A DNA stretch of 64,000 bases from Pseudodesulfovibrio hydrargyri (GCF_001874525.1 NZ_LKAQ01000004.1:2446730-2510729), one strand, 5' to 3'. Shown: positions 8,984 to 26,693, numbered from the stretch's first letter. The notes: generated from the letters alone by a model not told the origin. Made by a program: numbers and translations.

Positions 8984-8986
8984 ATT

Positions 8987-9088
8987 GCCTCCGGCGGCCG
9001 GGGGAAGGGGAAAAGGGCTTCCCTCTCCCCCTTCCCCCGGACCCCCATCCCCCTCACCCTCCGAAACCTTTTGTATCCGCTTCGCGGG
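8987..9088 (+). repeat. Dispersed 3'-end palindromic repeat, copy B (shortened core)
   Basis: This copy starts 3 nt after the hypDE terminator and reads GCCTCCGGCGGCC, a shortened purine/pyrimidine palindrome, then GGACCCCCATCCCCC, a pyrimidine-rich stretch and CCGCTTCGCGG. Relative to copies A, C and D, the centre of the palindrome has lost its CCCTTTTCAAAGGG tip. Orientation relative to the upstream gene matches copies A and C. Confidence 0.85.
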
Positions 9089-9101
9089 CTGGACCGCACG
9101 A

Positions 9102-9137
9102 GAAGGCCCCTGACTCATATCTGAGTCAGGGGCCTTC
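9102..9137. terminator. Second hairpin terminator behind hypE
   Basis: A perfect 16-bp stem (GAAGGCCCCTGACTCA, 9102-9117, with 9122-9137) encloses a 4-nt loop and is followed by an AT-rich stretch. It is usable in either direction. Confidence 0.75.
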
Positions 9138-9149
9138 AATTCTTAATTC

Positions 9150-9366
9150 TTCTGGAGCGATTCGGGTGCTTCAGCACCCGACAGCGGCTCTTTTAACCGC
9201 GCTGGCACAAGGCGTTCGAGAGTGGGTCAGCTGTGCATTTTCTTCCGGCCGGGGCAACCGTAGCGTAGCCGTCTACGTGAGGATTGGCCCGGCCGGAAAA
9301 ATGTGTAGATGGCTCGCTATCGGAAGCCGCTTAAGACCACCCAGCCATCAATAAAGCGAAATCTCG
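9150..9366. other. Non-coding stretch with a large structured palindrome
   Basis: The whole 8927-9366 interval holds no gene. This part contains a perfect 7-bp hairpin with a TTCA loop (9163-9180). It also holds an imperfect long palindrome whose arms are about 9226-9257 and 9284-9313 (both containing TTCCGGCCGGG or its complement), enclosing a small CGTAG/CTACG hairpin (9264-9277). It could be a repeat, a structured RNA or the 3' end of the minus-strand cheV transcript. I cannot tell which. Confidence 0.55.
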
Positions 9367-10374
9367 CTATCTTGCCTTCCTCGCCTCAATGAGCGCCGCG
9401 GCCCGGCGCGCCAAATACGTAATCTCCGGTTTGGAGACCTGGTCGTCGGCGCCCACCGTCTCGCCCCGGTGGCGGAGCTTGTCGGTGATCAGCGAGGAGA
9501 AAAGGATGACCGGCAGGTCGCGCAGGACCGGGTCCTCCTTGACGCGTTTGCACAGGTGGTGGCCGTCCATCATGGGCATCTCGATGTCCGAGACCAGGAC
9601 CTGGACGTAGTCGGTGATCGGACGCTCCTCTTCCTGGGCGCGCTTCTTGATCTCCACCAGACGGTCCCAGCATTCCCGGCCGTTGTTGGTCTTTTCCACC
9701 TGGAACCCGGCCTGGCCGAGCATGTCGCGGATCATCTCGCGGATGAGCGGCGAGTCGTCGGCGATGAGCGCCTTGTACCCGGAGTAGCCGTCGAGCTCGA
9801 AGTTGTCGTCGAACTGCAGGCGCATGGCCGGGTTGAGTTCCGAGACGATGCGTTCCAGGTCGAGGATGAAGACGATGCGGTCGTCGAACTTGACCACGCC
9901 GGTGATGGACTCGGACGACAGGGCGGACACGTACTTGTTGGGCGCTTCCACGTCCTCCCAGGAGATGCGGTGGATGCGGGTCACGCCCGAGACCATGAAG
10001 GCCGAGGTTACCTGGTTGAATTCGGTGACGATGACCTTGGGCGGCTCGTTCTCCACGCGCTTCTTCTTGAGCCAGATGGACAGGTCGAGCAGGGGGATGA
10101 TCCGGGAGCGCAGGTTGAAGGCCCCGAGCACCGCCGGGTGCGAGACCTCGGGCATCTCCGTGACCTTGGGCATGCGGATGATCTCGAGCACCTTGGCCAC
10201 GTTCACGCCGTAAAAGCCCTTGCGGCTCGGTTTGTGGCCCTCTTCAAGGACCTGCTCTTCCTGGTTGGGTTCGGCTTCGTCGGACGCCTTGGGTTCCTCC
10301 TCGAGGTAGAACTCGACGATTTCCAATTCATTGGTGCCCGCTTCAAGCAGGATGTCGGTGGACTGGGTGGCCAT
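9367..10374 (-). CDS. cheV: CheV-type chemotaxis adaptor (CheW domain plus receiver domain)
   Basis: CheV couples chemoreceptors to the CheA kinase and is itself phosphorylated. The 335-residue protein has an acidic N-terminus, a CheW-like domain (about 50-185, with GVNVAKVLEIIRMP and GAFNLRSRIIPLLDLS) and a receiver domain (about 200-335). The receiver has the acidic pair Asp206/Asp207, the phospho-acceptor Asp263 (SDIEMPMMDG) and Lys315 (SKPE). It is a single-gene unit on the minus strand. Its cognate receptors are not in the window. Confidence 0.92.
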   Translation of the reverse strand: MATQSTDILLEAGTNELEIVEFYLEEEPKASDEAEPNQEEQVLEEGHKPSRKGFYGVNVAKVLEIIRMPKVTEMPEVSHPAVLGAFNLRSRIIPLLDLSIWLKKKRVENEPPKVIVTEFNQVTSAFMVSGVTRIHRISWEDVEAPNKYVSALSSESITGVVKFDDRIVFILDLERIVSELNPAMRLQFDDNFELDGYSGYKALIADDSPLIREMIRDMLGQAGFQVEKTNNGRECWDRLVEIKKRAQEEERPITDYVQVLVSDIEMPMMDGHHLCKRVKEDPVLRDLPVILFSSLITDKLRHRGETVGADDQVSKPEITYLARRAAALIEARKAR

Positions 10375-10436
10375 GCTGATACCGCTTCCTTGTCAAGGGT
10401 ATGGAATGATTAAGGCAACAAGCCTCTGTGTAAACG

Positions 10437-11468
10437 CTATTGGCAAATCTCGTCAACAGGCGGCCAGGGGGTATCCGGATCGGCCGGTTCCAGGTCCCGG
10501 ATGACGTCCGCCGCCCGCTCCAGGTCTTCCCAGGTCTCGCACTGCAGCAGGGAGGCGCGCAGGGAGCGGATGCCCCTGAGTCCCTTGGCGTAGCGGGGAA
10601 TGATGGAGCGGATTTTGCGGAAGGAGCGCCCGTCGCCTTCGAAAAGTCGCGTCAGGCGGATGTGCTCGCGCACGATCCCGGCCAGGAACGCGCCGTCGCG
10701 CACGGGCAGGGGCGCGCCTTGGCGCAGGGCGACGTACCGGGCGAAGATGGACGGATCGTAGAGCGCGCCACGGGCGAACATGATCGCGTCGATGCCGGTC
10801 TCCTCGATGCACCGCGCGCCGTCCTCGGCCGAGAACAGGTCGCCGGACCCGATGACCGGGATGGACACGGCCCGCTTCAGCTCGGCCAGCTTGGCCCAGT
10901 TGGCCCGGCCCGCGAACATCTGCCTGCCGTAGCGCGGGTGCATGGTCACCCAGTCGACGCCGACGCCTTCCAGCCGTCTGGCCAGGTCGAGGAAGACCTC
11001 CTCGCCCTTGTTGAAGCCCAGGCGGAATTTGACGCCCACGCGGCCGCCCTCGGGATGCTCGGCCGCCTTGGTCACCATGATGGCGGCCAGTTCGACCAGC
11101 TTGTCGAGGTCCTCCATGAGCTGGACCCCGGAGCCGGACTTGAGGACCTTGCGCACCGGGCAGCCCGCGTTGAGATCGAAATTGCGGTAGCCCATGCCGA
11201 CCAGTTTCTCCATGACCGGCGGGAAATACTCAGGCTCGGACCCGAACAGCTGGAGGACCATGGGGTCGTCCTCCGGGCAGGTGGCGATGAGGCGGCGGGT
11301 GCCGGAGTTCTTGAAGGCCATGCCCTTGACCGAGACCATCTCGGAGCAGGCCGGGCCGCAGCCGTACTGGCGCACGAGCATGCGGAAGGGCAGGTCGGAA
11401 TAGCCGGCCAGGGGGGCCAGCCACGGGGAGTCGGGGGTGATGGAAAAACGGGTCATGTCGGGATGCAC
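10437..11468 (-). CDS. dus: tRNA-dihydrouridine synthase
   Basis: Dus enzymes reduce uridine to dihydrouridine in the tRNA D-loop using FMN and NADPH. The 343-residue protein has the TIM-barrel FMN motif LAPLAGYSDLPFRML, the catalytic-cysteine loop NAGCPVRKV, VKFRLG, and the FMN phosphate site near IGSGDLFSAEDG. The NAGCPV.KV form is closest to the DusB group, but I do not commit to the subtype. The start could be MHPDM or the internal MTRFS 12 nt later. Confidence 0.93.
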   Translation of the reverse strand: MHPDMTRFSITPDSPWLAPLAGYSDLPFRMLVRQYGCGPACSEMVSVKGMAFKNSGTRRLIATCPEDDPMVLQLFGSEPEYFPPVMEKLVGMGYRNFDLNAGCPVRKVLKSGSGVQLMEDLDKLVELAAIMVTKAAEHPEGGRVGVKFRLGFNKGEEVFLDLARRLEGVGVDWVTMHPRYGRQMFAGRANWAKLAELKRAVSIPVIGSGDLFSAEDGARCIEETGIDAIMFARGALYDPSIFARYVALRQGAPLPVRDGAFLAGIVREHIRLTRLFEGDGRSFRKIRSIIPRYAKGLRGIRSLRASLLQCETWEDLERAADVIRDLEPADPDTPWPPVDEICQ

Positions 11469-11510
11469 ATACGGGCTCGGATGGCGCGAGTCAAAGGAAA
11501 AGGGAGCGGA

Positions 11511-12329
11511 TCAGCGTTCGTAGTAGCGGTCGTACAGGGTCTGGAACCGGCCCGAGGCGATCAGTCCGTTCAGGGCGGCCTGCCAGCGGTGGATGACCTC
11601 GTCGTCCACCTGGGGCGAAAAGGCGATGTAGCCCGCGGACTGGACCAGGGGCTCGGGCACGCGGCGGATGTCCGAGGCCGGGATGTCCGCGGCGTGGAGC
11701 TTCTGGATCAGAGTTTCGTCCGAGGACACGGCCAGGTCGGCGTCGCCGGATTTGAGCCGGGCGAAGCACTCGCCGTACGTCGGTGCGGCGACCACGTTGG
11801 TGAACCCGCGCTCCAGCAGGACCGTGTGGTGCTGGCTGCCCTCCACGGCGCAGATGGCCGAGACCGACCTGGCCGCGTCCAGGTCGCCGATGGCGGATCC
11901 CTTGAGGCCGTACAGGTAGTCCACCTCGCGCTGGAGCGGGCCGACCCACTTGAAGCGCGCCTCGCGCTGCGGCGTCCGGTAGACGTTGAAAAAGGCCGCG
12001 TCGGGCCGGGAGGCGAGGGCGTCCATGCCCTGGGCAAAGGAGACCTCGCGGATACGGGTCTCGACGCCCACGGCGGTCATGATCTCGCGGACCGCCTCCA
12101 GGTTGAAGGCCCGCTTGCCCGCGTGCTCGATGCCGTGCAACTCGCCCGTGTCCGGATCGGTCTCGGCCTGGCCCGTCAGGTCGTGGGTCAGGATGACCAG
12201 ATCCTCGGCCTGGGCGGGGGAGGGGACGGCCCAAACGAGAACGGCCCAGATCAGGACGGCCGGAAGCAAGGCGGCCGAAGGGCGCTGGCGCGGGGGCCGG
12301 GCGGTTGGGAGTTGTTCGGGCGGGCGCAT
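11511..12329 (-). CDS. Periplasmic solute-binding protein, amino-acid ABC transporter type
   Basis: The 272-residue precursor has an N-terminal signal peptide: arginines, a hydrophobic core (ALLPAVLIWAVLVWAV) and an AQA cleavage site. A family 3 extracellular solute-binding fold follows (AFNLEAVREIMTAVG, LKGSAIGDLDA, RLKSGDADLAVSSDET, PQVDDEVIHRWQAALNGLI). It probably binds a small polar molecule for uptake or sensing; no permease or ATPase is adjacent. The ATG at 12329 gives a proper signal peptide. Longer frames run back through the tRNA genes and are artefacts. Confidence 0.85.
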   Translation of the reverse strand: MRPPEQLPTARPPRQRPSAALLPAVLIWAVLVWAVPSPAQAEDLVILTHDLTGQAETDPDTGELHGIEHAGKRAFNLEAVREIMTAVGVETRIREVSFAQGMDALASRPDAAFFNVYRTPQREARFKWVGPLQREVDYLYGLKGSAIGDLDAARSVSAICAVEGSQHHTVLLERGFTNVVAAPTYGECFARLKSGDADLAVSSDETLIQKLHAADIPASDIRRVPEPLVQSAGYIAFSPQVDDEVIHRWQAALNGLIASGRFQTLYDRYYER

Positions 12330-12579
12330 AGTTTCATAACGGGTTGCAGGGTTGGTATTCCTCTTATGATAGACCATGATTCCGCAGGCGGCAATTATTA
12401 TGCCCGTCCGGGCCCGCATCCGTCCGCCGGGGCCGCGATCAATATCTCCGGGGCGGGAAAGAATTTGAAAAAAATACCGGCGCAGGCTTGACAAAGGACC
12501 GCTTTTCTCATTAAACCGGCCCGTCTTCGAGCGCACGGCAGCGCTTCCCGGCTGCGGGAAAAAAGGCCGTTGAAAACTC
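12330..12579. other. Intergenic region between the solute-binding protein gene and the tRNA cluster
   Basis: No gene is seen. The stretch separates divergent transcription units and should hold the minus-strand promoter of the solute-binding protein. The tRNA promoter lies just to its right. Confidence 0.5.
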
Positions 12580-12608
12580 TTGATTTTTGACATCGCGGCG
12601 TATATAGA
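12580..12608 (+). promoter_or_regulatory. Candidate sigma-70 promoter for the tRNA-tuf operon
   Basis: TTGATT (12580-12585) and TATAGA (12603-12608) are separated by 17 nt and lie just upstream of tRNA-Thr at 12623, giving a start site near 12615. Confidence 0.6.
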
Positions 12609-12622
12609 CTTCGTTCCCGTGA

Positions 12623-12698
12623 GCTGGCGTAGCTCAATTGGTAGAGCAGCTGATTTGTAATCAGCAGGTTGCGGGTTCAAGTCCCATCGCCAGCTCCA
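12623..12698 (+). tRNA. tRNA-Thr (anticodon TGT)
   Basis: A complete cloverleaf with acceptor stem GCTGGCG/CGCCAGC, anticodon loop TTTGTAA and an encoded CCA end. It is first of four tRNAs ahead of tuf, in the Thr-Tyr-Gly-Thr order also found before E. coli tufB. Confidence 0.97.
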
Positions 12699-12710
12699 TA
12701 AGACACAAAT

Positions 12711-12796
12711 GGTGGGGTTCCCGAGTGGCCAAAGGGAACAGACTGTAAATCTGTCGGCATACGCCTTCGGAGGTTCAAATCCTCCCCCCACCACCA
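12711..12796 (+). tRNA. tRNA-Tyr (anticodon GTA)
   Basis: A class II tRNA with a long variable arm, acceptor stem GGTGGGG/CCCCACC, anticodon loop CTGTAAA and an encoded CCA. It lies 12 nt after tRNA-Thr. Confidence 0.97.
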
Positions 12797-12859
12797 TAAT
12801 TTTTCGAGTCACGCTGTAGGAGGCGGTCCCAGAGTCCGTCGATGGACTACAGAGAGTGA

Positions 12860-12936
12860 GCGGGAATAGCTCAATTGGCTAGAGCATCAGCCTTCCAAGC
12901 TGAGGGTTGCGGGTTCGAGTCCCGTTTCCCGCTCCA
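12860..12936 (+). tRNA. tRNA-Gly (anticodon TCC)
   Basis: Acceptor stem GCGGGAA/TTCCCGC, anticodon loop CTTCCAA and an encoded CCA. The 63-nt spacer before it contains a small hairpin and no gene. Confidence 0.97.
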
Positions 12937-12986
12937 TTTTAGCCATCTCTCTCCTTCCATCATCTTTATATACAGTGTATGGCTGT

Positions 12987-13062
12987 GCTCACGTAGCTCA
13001 GTCGGTAGAGCACATCCTTGGTAAGGATGAGGTCACCGGTTCAAATCCGGTCGTGAGCTCCA
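12987..13062 (+). tRNA. tRNA-Thr (anticodon GGT)
   Basis: Acceptor stem GCTCACG/CGTGAGC, anticodon loop TTGGTAA and an encoded CCA. It is the last tRNA before tuf, 88 nt upstream of the tuf start, and is probably processed from the same transcript. Confidence 0.97.
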
Positions 13063-13150
13063 CGAGCGTTTTTGTTGTTCGAATTGCTTGTCAACAAGTA
13101 TTTAGAAATAGAAACCTACACAACATTTATTGATCCAGGGGGTTATTGAA

Positions 13151-14344
<1,194 letters not shown>

Positions 14345-14346
14345 TC

Positions 14347-14496
14347 ATGCGAGTCAACATTCAGCTGCAGTGCACCGAGTGCAAGCGTAAGAACTACGCT
14401 ACGCAGAAGAACAAGAAGAACACTACCGGACGCCTGGAAGTGAGCAAGTATTGTCCCTGGGACAAGAAGCACACGGTCCACAAAGAGTCCAAGTAG
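14347..14496 (+). CDS. rpmG: 50S ribosomal protein L33
   Basis: This 49-residue protein begins [17 protein letters not shown] and ends [16 protein letters not shown]. The first zinc pair (CTEC) is intact but the second is reduced to one cysteine (CPWD instead of CxxC), so metal binding is doubtful. It lies 2 nt after the tuf stop and just before tRNA-Trp, the common rpmG-trnW-secE-nusG order. Confidence 0.95.
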   Translation: MRVNIQLQCTECKRKNYATQKNKKNTTGRLEVSKYCPWDKKHTVHKESK

Positions 14497-14509
14497 TCTT
14501 CGATAGAGC

Positions 14510-14586
14510 AGGGGTATAGTTCCAACGGCTAGAACGCCGGTCTCCAAAACCGGATGTTGGGGGTTCGAATCCCTCTACCCCTGCCA
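14510..14586 (+). tRNA. tRNA-Trp (anticodon CCA)
   Basis: Acceptor stem AGGGGTA/TACCCCT, anticodon loop CTCCAAA and an encoded CCA. It lies 13 nt after rpmG within the tuf-secE-nusG operon. Confidence 0.97.
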
Positions 14587-14606
14587 ACTAAGTCTTTGAA
14601 AGCGGC

Positions 14607-14639
14607 GCGGGGCCTTGCCGAGATACGGCAAGGCCCCGC
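14607..14639 (+). other. Very stable hairpin between tRNA-Trp and secE
   Basis: A perfect 14-bp stem (GCGGGGCCTTGCCG with its complement) encloses a 5-nt loop. There is no T-run behind it, so an RNA-processing or mRNA-protection role fits better than termination. Confidence 0.65.
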
Positions 14640-14669
14640 CAACCGCTCAATAATTTGGGATAAAGAGAT

Positions 14670-14927
14670 ATGGCCAAAAAGAAAGGCAAGAAGGCCGCTG
14701 AAAAGCAGGCCGTACAGTCCCCGGCAGCCGGTCTGAAGGGCAAGATCAAGGAATTCATCGAGTTCTTTGAGGAGTCCAAGGTCGAGATCAAGAAAGTGGT
14801 CTGGCCGACCCGCAAGGAGACCGTCACCACGTGCATCGCCGTGCTGGTCGTTTCCGTGGTCATCGCTCTCTACCTGGGCGTGGTCGACCTGGCGCTCTCG
14901 AAGATTGTCGAGGCCATCCTCTCCTAG
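14670..14927 (+). CDS. secE: Preprotein translocase subunit SecE
   Basis: SecE stabilises SecY in the SecYEG channel. The 85-residue protein has a lysine-rich N-terminus, an amphipathic helix (IKEFIEFFEESKVEIKKVVW, followed by PTRKE) and a single C-terminal membrane helix (CIAVLVVSVVIALYLGVVDL). This is the short one-helix form. nusG follows 33 nt downstream, as in most bacteria. Confidence 0.95.
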   Translation: MAKKKGKKAAEKQAVQSPAAGLKGKIKEFIEFFEESKVEIKKVVWPTRKETVTTCIAVLVVSVVIALYLGVVDLALSKIVEAILS

Positions 14928-14960
14928 GACCAAAGCTACTCGCAAAGGCTGGAACACAAC

Positions 14961-15518
14961 ATGGATGCCACAATGGAACACGCAGCGCCTCGTGCACGCT
15001 GGTACATAGTCCACACCTACTCGGGATTCGAGCAGAGGGTGGAACAGACCGTGCGTGAAATGATGCGCACCGGACAGGACAAGGGCCTCATCGAGGAGGT
15101 TGTCATGCCCACCGAAAAGATCGTCGAGATGGTCAAAGGTGAGCGCAAGACTTCCACCCGCAAGTTCTATCCGGGATACATCATGATCAAGATGATCCTG
15201 ACCGACGATTCCTGGCACCTCATCCAGTCCATCCCGCGCGTGACAGGATTCGTCGGCGGCAAGAACCGCCCGACGCCCATGCGCGACAGCGAGGCGGAGA
15301 ACATCCTCAACATGATGGAAAGCCGTCAGGAAAAGCCCCGTCCGAAGTTCAACTTCGAGCGCGGCGACGAGGTCCGGGTCATCGACGGCCCGTTTTCCGG
15401 CTTCAACGGTGTTGTGGAAGAAGTCAATTACGACAAGGGCAAGCTCAAAGTATCCGTCTCTATTTTCGGGCGTCAGACTCCTGTGGAGCTTGATTTTGTC
15501 CAGGTGGACAAGGGATAG
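14961..15518 (+). CDS. nusG: Transcription termination/antitermination factor NusG
   Basis: NusG binds the RNA polymerase clamp and links it to Rho or ribosomal S10. The 185-residue protein has the NGN domain ([28 protein letters not shown]) and a C-terminal KOW domain ([20 protein letters not shown]). It has the standard length and sits in the conserved secE-nusG-rplK order. Confidence 0.97.
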   Translation: MDATMEHAAPRARWYIVHTYSGFEQRVEQTVREMMRTGQDKGLIEEVVMPTEKIVEMVKGERKTSTRKFYPGYIMIKMILTDDSWHLIQSIPRVTGFVGGKNRPTPMRDSEAENILNMMESRQEKPRPKFNFERGDEVRVIDGPFSGFNGVVEEVNYDKGKLKVSVSIFGRQTPVELDFVQVDKG

Positions 15519-15564
15519 CCCGGATTGTCGCTAACAGCGAAATTTCTCATCGAGGAATACAATA

Positions 15565-15990
15565 ATGGCTAAGAAAGAATTAGGAAAGATCAAACTGCAG
15601 ATCCCCGCGGGCTCCGCCAACCCCTCTCCGCCGGTCGGTCCGGCGCTGGGTCAGCACGGCGTGAACATCATGGAATTCTGCAAGGCGTTCAACGCCAAGA
15701 CGCAGGACCAGAAAGGCCTGATCATCCCGGTGGTCATCACCGTGTACGCGGACCGTTCCTTCGACTTCATCACCAAGACCCCTCCGGCGGCGGTGCTCCT
15801 GCTCAAGGCCGCCAAGCTTGAGAAGGGCTCCGGTGAACCGAACAAGACCAAGGTCGGCAAGGTCACCAAGGCCCAGATCAAAGAGATCGCCGAGTTGAAG
15901 ATGGCTGACTTGAACGCCAATGACATCGAGAACGCCATGCGTCAGATTGAGGGCACCGCCCGCAGCATGGGCCTCGACGTCAAGGCCTAG
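15565..15990 (+). CDS. rplK: 50S ribosomal protein L11
   Basis: L11 forms part of the GTPase-associated centre and the thiostrepton site. The 141-residue protein has the proline-rich N-terminal domain ([33 protein letters not shown]) and the RNA-binding C-terminal domain. rplA follows 14 nt downstream. Confidence 0.98.
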   Translation: MAKKELGKIKLQIPAGSANPSPPVGPALGQHGVNIMEFCKAFNAKTQDQKGLIIPVVITVYADRSFDFITKTPPAAVLLLKAAKLEKGSGEPNKTKVGKVTKAQIKEIAELKMADLNANDIENAMRQIEGTARSMGLDVKA

Positions 15991-16004
15991 TGAGGTAAAG
16001 AAAT

Positions 16005-16712
16005 ATGCCTAAGCATGGAAAAAAATACCGCAACGCCGTGGGTGATCACGACACCGCCGTGCGTGTTGATGTCGAAGAGGGCGTGAAGGCCGCCGTTGCC
16101 GCCGCCTTTGCCAAGTTCGACGAGACCGTGGACGTGGCCATCAACCTCGGCGTCGATCCCAAGTACTCCGATCAGATGATTCGTGGTGCCGTCTCCCTGC
16201 CCAACGGGCTGGGCAAGGACATCCGCGTGGCCGTCTTCTGCAAGGGGGAAAAGGAGAACGAGGCCAAGGAAGCCGGTGCCGACTACTACGGTTCCGACGA
16301 TCTGGTCGAGAAGATTCAGTCCGGCTGGCTCGAGTTCGACAAGGCCGTGGCCACCCCTGACATGATGGCCGTGGTCGGCAAGATCGGCCGCGTGCTCGGC
16401 CCCCGAGGCCTGATGCCCAACGCCAAGACCGGCACCGTGACCATGGATGTGGCCAAGGCCGTCAGCGAGCTCAAGGCCGGTAAGGTCGAGTTCAAGGTCG
16501 ACAAGGCCGGCGTGCTGCACGCCCCCATCGGCAAGGTCTCGTTTGGTCCGGACAAGCTCCTGGAGAACCTCAAGGCCCTGCTGGACTCCGTCATGCGCCT
16601 CAAGCCCTCCTCCGCGAAGGGCACCTACATGAAGGCGCTGGCTGTTTCCTCCACCATGGGCCCGGGCGTCAAGATCGATCCCCTGACCGTCCGCAAGTTC
16701 CTGGAAGCCTAG
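16005..16712 (+). CDS. rplA: 50S ribosomal protein L1
   Basis: L1 forms the mobile L1 stalk and in many bacteria represses rplKA translation. The 235-residue protein includes the family block [19 protein letters not shown] and the C-terminal [12 protein letters not shown]. It has the usual length, second in the rplKAJL block. Confidence 0.98.
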   Translation: MPKHGKKYRNAVGDHDTAVRVDVEEGVKAAVAAAFAKFDETVDVAINLGVDPKYSDQMIRGAVSLPNGLGKDIRVAVFCKGEKENEAKEAGADYYGSDDLVEKIQSGWLEFDKAVATPDMMAVVGKIGRVLGPRGLMPNAKTGTVTMDVAKAVSELKAGKVEFKVDKAGVLHAPIGKVSFGPDKLLENLKALLDSVMRLKPSSAKGTYMKALAVSSTMGPGVKIDPLTVRKFLEA

Positions 16713-16868
16713 TTTTTAACAATTGAATGCCGGACCCCTTCACGGGGTCCTGTAGATAATCGCACGGAAGGTTGAGTCAGAGACGGCAGGCGGGGCTGTG
16801 TCCCCTTAAACATCCTGCTCAGACAAAGCTTTGACCTGCTTTCCGGGCCGAACGACGAGGAGTGGTAG
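16713..16868 (+). promoter_or_regulatory. Ribosomal protein L10 leader
   Basis: The 156-nt gap between rplA and rplJ holds a hairpin (GGACCCC/GGGGTCC at 16732-16750) and a GC-rich structured section before the rplJ start at 16869. Placement and size match the known L10 leader, where L10-L7/L12 complexes repress rplJL translation. The structure is not computed here. A GAGGAG site precedes the rplJ ATG. Confidence 0.65.
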
Positions 16869-17390
16869 ATGAACAGGCAAGAAAAAGCCCAGATCATCGA
16901 GCAGCTGCACGAAAAAGCTTCGCGCGCCAGCATCGCCGTCGTCACCGATTTCAAGGGCATGTCCGTCGAGGAAATGACCCAGTTGCGCGCCAAGTGCTTC
17001 GAAATCGGCGTCGATTACCAAGTCGTCAAGAATACCCTGGCCCGGTTGGCTCTCAATGACACTGATCACGGTGTATTGAGCGAACATCTGAAAGAGAACT
17101 GCGCCATTGCGCTCGGATACGACGATCCCGTCGCCCTTGCCAAGGCGCTGGCCGATTACGCCAAGACGAACAAGAAGTTCGCCATGCGTTTCGGTACTCT
17201 GGAAGGCCAGTTTCTTGACAGCGACGCAGTGAAGGAACTCTCCAAGATGCCCAGCAAGCCTGAGCTCTTGAGTTCCCTTCTCGGCACCATGCAGGCCGTA
17301 CCTCGCAATTTCGTCTGTCTGTTCGCCAACATCGAGCGCAAGTTCCTGTATGCCTTGACCGCCATCAAGGAACAGAAGGAAGCCGCGTAA
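16869..17390 (+). CDS. rplJ: 50S ribosomal protein L10
   Basis: L10 anchors the L7/L12 stalk to 23S rRNA. The 173-residue protein has the RNA-binding N-terminal domain ([39 protein letters not shown]) and a C-terminal helix that binds L7/L12 dimers. rplL follows 40 nt downstream. Confidence 0.97.
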   Translation: MNRQEKAQIIEQLHEKASRASIAVVTDFKGMSVEEMTQLRAKCFEIGVDYQVVKNTLARLALNDTDHGVLSEHLKENCAIALGYDDPVALAKALADYAKTNKKFAMRFGTLEGQFLDSDAVKELSKMPSKPELLSSLLGTMQAVPRNFVCLFANIERKFLYALTAIKEQKEAA

Positions 17391-17430
17391 ACAACAGGTT
17401 CAAAGCGAATCAATTTCAAGGAGATTTATC

Positions 17431-17817
17431 ATGGCTGATATCACCAAAGAACAGGTTGTCGAATTCATCGGCAACATGACCGTCCTGGAACTGTCCGAAT
17501 TCATCAAAGAGCTCGAAGACGTCTTCGGTGTCGAGGCCGCTGCCCCGGCCGTCGCCGTTGCCGCCGCTCCGGCCGCTGGCGGCGACGCCGCCGCCGAGGA
17601 AGAGAAGACCGAGTTCGACGTCGTCCTGACCGGTGCCGGCAGCAACAAGATCGCCGTCATCAAGGCCGTCCGCGGCATCACCGGCCTGGGCCTGAAGGAA
17701 GCCAAGGCTCTGGTCGACGAAGCTCCGAAGACCCTGAAGGAAGGCGTGTCCAAGGACGAGGCTGACGAGGCTGCCAAGCAGCTGCAGGAAGCTGGCGCCG
17801 AAGTTGAAGTTAAGTAA
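17431..17817 (+). CDS. rplL: 50S ribosomal protein L7/L12
   Basis: L7/L12 is the multicopy stalk protein that recruits translational GTPases. The 128-residue protein shows the N-terminal dimerisation domain, an Ala-rich hinge ([20 protein letters not shown]) and the C-terminal factor-binding domain ([20 protein letters not shown]). A processing or attenuation hairpin follows before rpoB. Confidence 0.98.
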   Translation: MADITKEQVVEFIGNMTVLELSEFIKELEDVFGVEAAAPAVAVAAAPAAGGDAAAEEEKTEFDVVLTGAGSNKIAVIKAVRGITGLGLKEAKALVDEAPKTLKEGVSKDEADEAAKQLQEAGAEVEVK

Positions 17818-17840
17818 CTTCACCGCCTTAAGCTAACAAA

Positions 17841-17884
17841 GCAAAGAGCGCTCGCCCTCTAAAAAAGGGCGTTGCGCTCTTTGC
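17841..17884 (+). terminator. rplL-rpoB intergenic hairpin (attenuator or processing site)
   Basis: The outer stem GCAAAGAGCGC (17841-17851) pairs with 17874-17884, and an inner CGCCCT/AGGGCG stem closes an A-rich loop. Its position matches the attenuator and RNase III site known in the E. coli rplL-rpoB gap. The T-run after it is weak, so partial termination is likely. Confidence 0.65.
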
Positions 17885-18104
17885 TCTGTATGTATATATA
17901 ATGGTTTAATCGCCTTTCGCTATTGGGTTTAGCCGCTGTATGATGCAAATCTGCTCCTCGTCGGTGTGCCGGGTTTTTGGTTCCGGCTGCAGCTTATCTA
18001 CCCATTTTTCGCACCGGTCGCTCTAATCGGCCGATGCGCCAGACAGAGGGCAAGGGCTTTGTGCCCCGCGCCCCAACCATCAACCGCTCATGCATGAGGG
18101 TACA
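17885..18104 (+). other. rpoB leader region
   Basis: No gene is seen in the gap before rpoB. A TATAAT-like box at 17897-17902 has no good -35 box. A small GGGCA/TGCCC hairpin lies just upstream of the rpoB start. Confidence 0.4.
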
Positions 18105-22238
<4,134 letters not shown>

Positions 22239-22264
22239 CAGGACCGGACGAAACAAGGTAATTG

Positions 22265-22291
22265 GCCCGGCCGGCCGCAAGCCGGCCGGGC
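22265..22291 (+). other. GC-rich hairpin between rpoB and rpoC
   Basis: An 11-bp stem (GCCCGGCCGGC with its complement) encloses loop CGCAA. No T-run follows, so it probably affects mRNA stability or rpoC translation and does not terminate. Confidence 0.6.
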
Positions 22292-22322
22292 ATGAGATAA
22301 CATCTTACGATAGGGGATATCC

Positions 22323-26477
<4,155 letters not shown>

Positions 26478-26522
26478 CGCGGCCGAAAAAAATAACTCGG
26501 CAGCGTTTGATATAACTGATTG

Positions 26523-26558
26523 AAAAAGTTGGAGAGGCAACGCCTCTCCAACTTTTTT
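26523..26558 (+). terminator. Intrinsic terminator of the rpoBC operon
   Basis: A 16-bp stem (AAAAAGTTGGAGAGGC with its complement) with a very small loop is followed by a T-run, 45 nt after the rpoC stop. Confidence 0.93.
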
Positions 26559-26603
26559 GCCGGTCCGGACCCGAAAGTACGCGCGCTCGAAGGGCGAAAT
26601 GCC

Positions 26604-26633
26604 TTGACAATGTTTGAGCGAATGGGGTACTTG
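26604..26633 (+). promoter_or_regulatory. Candidate promoter of the str operon (rpsL-rpsG-fusA)
   Basis: A consensus TTGACA (26604-26609) is followed 18 nt later by TACTTG (26628-26633). The pair lies between the rpoC terminator and rpsL, about 60 nt before the rpsL start. Confidence 0.65.
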
Positions 26634-26693
26634 CGGTCCTCTTTGCGCATGATTTGCGCACAGGTATCGTATTAACTAATGATTGGAGGATGA

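Noticed and set aside
6809-9139. Long open frame antisense to hypD-hypE
   Set aside because: It runs through the terminator and repeat copy B as well as both hyp genes, which a real protein would not.
12330-12812. N-terminal extension of the solute-binding protein across tRNA-Thr and tRNA-Tyr
   Set aside because: The extension encodes antisense tRNA sequence; the true start gives a normal signal peptide.
17897-17902. TATAAT-like box before rpoB as a promoter
   Set aside because: No acceptable -35 element lies 15-19 nt upstream.
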